64,000 nt of DNA from the NCBI RefSeq assembly GCF_013744875.1, contig NZ_CP059399.1, positions 5,952,001-6,016,000 on the forward strand, in the 5' to 3' direction. Of the stretch, positions 63,740 to 64,000 are shown piece by piece (within the stretch, counting starts at the first letter, position 1; every line of letters starts with the position of its first letter). A program made the position numbers and the translations under genes. The notes under the pieces are model-generated. The model saw only the letters and a list, made by a program, of their open reading frames with translations. It was not told where the DNA came from and did no database searches. This stretch comes from Nocardia huaxiensis. GTDB lineage: Bacteria; Actinomycetota; Actinomycetes; Mycobacteriales; Mycobacteriaceae.

Positions 63740-63759
63740 GAGCGCTCTCTATCTTAGAG
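63740..63759. promoter_or_regulatory. Inverted repeats between TetR and lipase-like genes
   Basis: GAGCGCTC (63740-63747) abuts CTCTA-TCT-TAGAG (63747-63759), with a direct TTAGA copy at 63731. Position 100-130 bp upstream of the TetR start suggests an operator. Confidence 0.4.
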
Positions 63760-63802
63760 GGTGGGTGTGGGCCGCGCTCTCGCGGCACGGAGGTGTTTCG
63801 AC

Positions 63803-64000
63803 ATGACAGTGGGGACCCGCAGGGCAATCGCCCAGGCGTGCCTGGCCGTCGCGGCGGGCGTGGCGGTGGCCGCCTGCCCGGCAGTGACCAATACCGTGGC
63901 GGCACAAGAGGTTCCGGTCCAACCGGCACTCCCCTTCCCGGTGCCGCCCGCACCGCCGTACCTGGATACGGCCTTCTACCAACCGGATCCGGCTCGGGTC
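63803..64000 (+). CDS. Secreted lipase-like protein, N-terminal part (cut by window end)
   Basis: 66 codons seen. Starts MTVGTRRAIAQACLAVAAGV, a signal peptide with an AACPA-type end that might be a lipobox or a plain cleavage site. It continues into a Pro-rich linker and PYLDTAFYQPDPARV. The FYQP motif near the mature N-terminus is like the secreted LIP-family lipases of Nocardia and Rhodococcus. The catalytic part lies beyond the window, so the call is tentative. Confidence 0.5.
   Translation, partial: MTVGTRRAIAQACLAVAAGVAVAACPAVTNTVAAQEVPVQPALPFPVPPAPPYLDTAFYQPDPARV

Overview
The window reads as chromosomal DNA of a mycolic-acid actinomycete, most likely Nocardia or a close relative. The reasons are very high GC with strong third-position GC, frequent GTG and TTG starts, an MptB-type mannosyltransferase, an OpcA partner for glucose-6-phosphate dehydrogenase, cutinase and lysin-B-like esterases, and gene order that mirrors Mycobacterium tuberculosis Rv1463 to Rv1440. 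No rRNA, tRNA, CRISPR array, insertion sequence or prophage block was seen.

The conserved backbone runs sufC-sufD-sufB-sufR (5-4291, minus), mptB, an ABC exporter pair and ctaA (8872-13428, plus), an Rv1455-like gene and qor (23263-24661), ctaB (38516-39508, minus), tkt-tal-zwf-opcA-pgl (39952-46432, plus) and secG (61015-61248, minus). Between these blocks sit variable segments. Region 4440-8731 holds def, a dehalogenase-like hydrolase, an alcohol dehydrogenase with a TetR regulator, and a nuclease-like protein. Region 13450-23172 holds a methyltransferase, an AraC regulator, a nitroreductase and a complete N-acetylglucosamine PTS locus. Region 24706-38424 holds surface and secreted hydrolases, a MetE-like protein, regulators, a transporter and a glycosyltransferase. 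Region 46436-60898 holds small stress proteins, a lysin-B-like esterase, an FG-GAP propeller, a cutinase, a tandem pair of 2-oxoglutarate oxygenase-like proteins, SnoaL-like proteins and a lipid or steroid-type catabolic cluster.

Regulation is unusually legible. A SufR operator and a 16/19 iron box lie in front of sufR. Two identical DasR-type operators lie 21 bp apart between the divergent arms of the PTS locus. A KstR-like box lies between the epoxide hydrolase and the SDR-thiolase-ligase operon. A CCATAG-N7-CTATGG palindrome occurs twice, about 105 bp upstream of the 2OG oxygenase operon and of a SnoaL gene. Several genes carry a TANNNT hexamer 6-8 nt before the start codon, as expected for leaderless mRNAs.

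Three decayed loci are visible: a divergent TetR/FAD-monooxygenase pair collapsed by one internal deletion (24706-25272), an ABM-domain remnant (54410-54667), and the tail of a second epoxide-hydrolase-like gene (53716-53790) that shares an exact 30-bp repeat with the intact copy. The most novel candidates are the coupled paralogous 2OG oxygenase-like pair (50706-52401) with its shared palindrome, and the single-chain export-domain/membrane-segment/HSL-esterase fusion (27207-29393).
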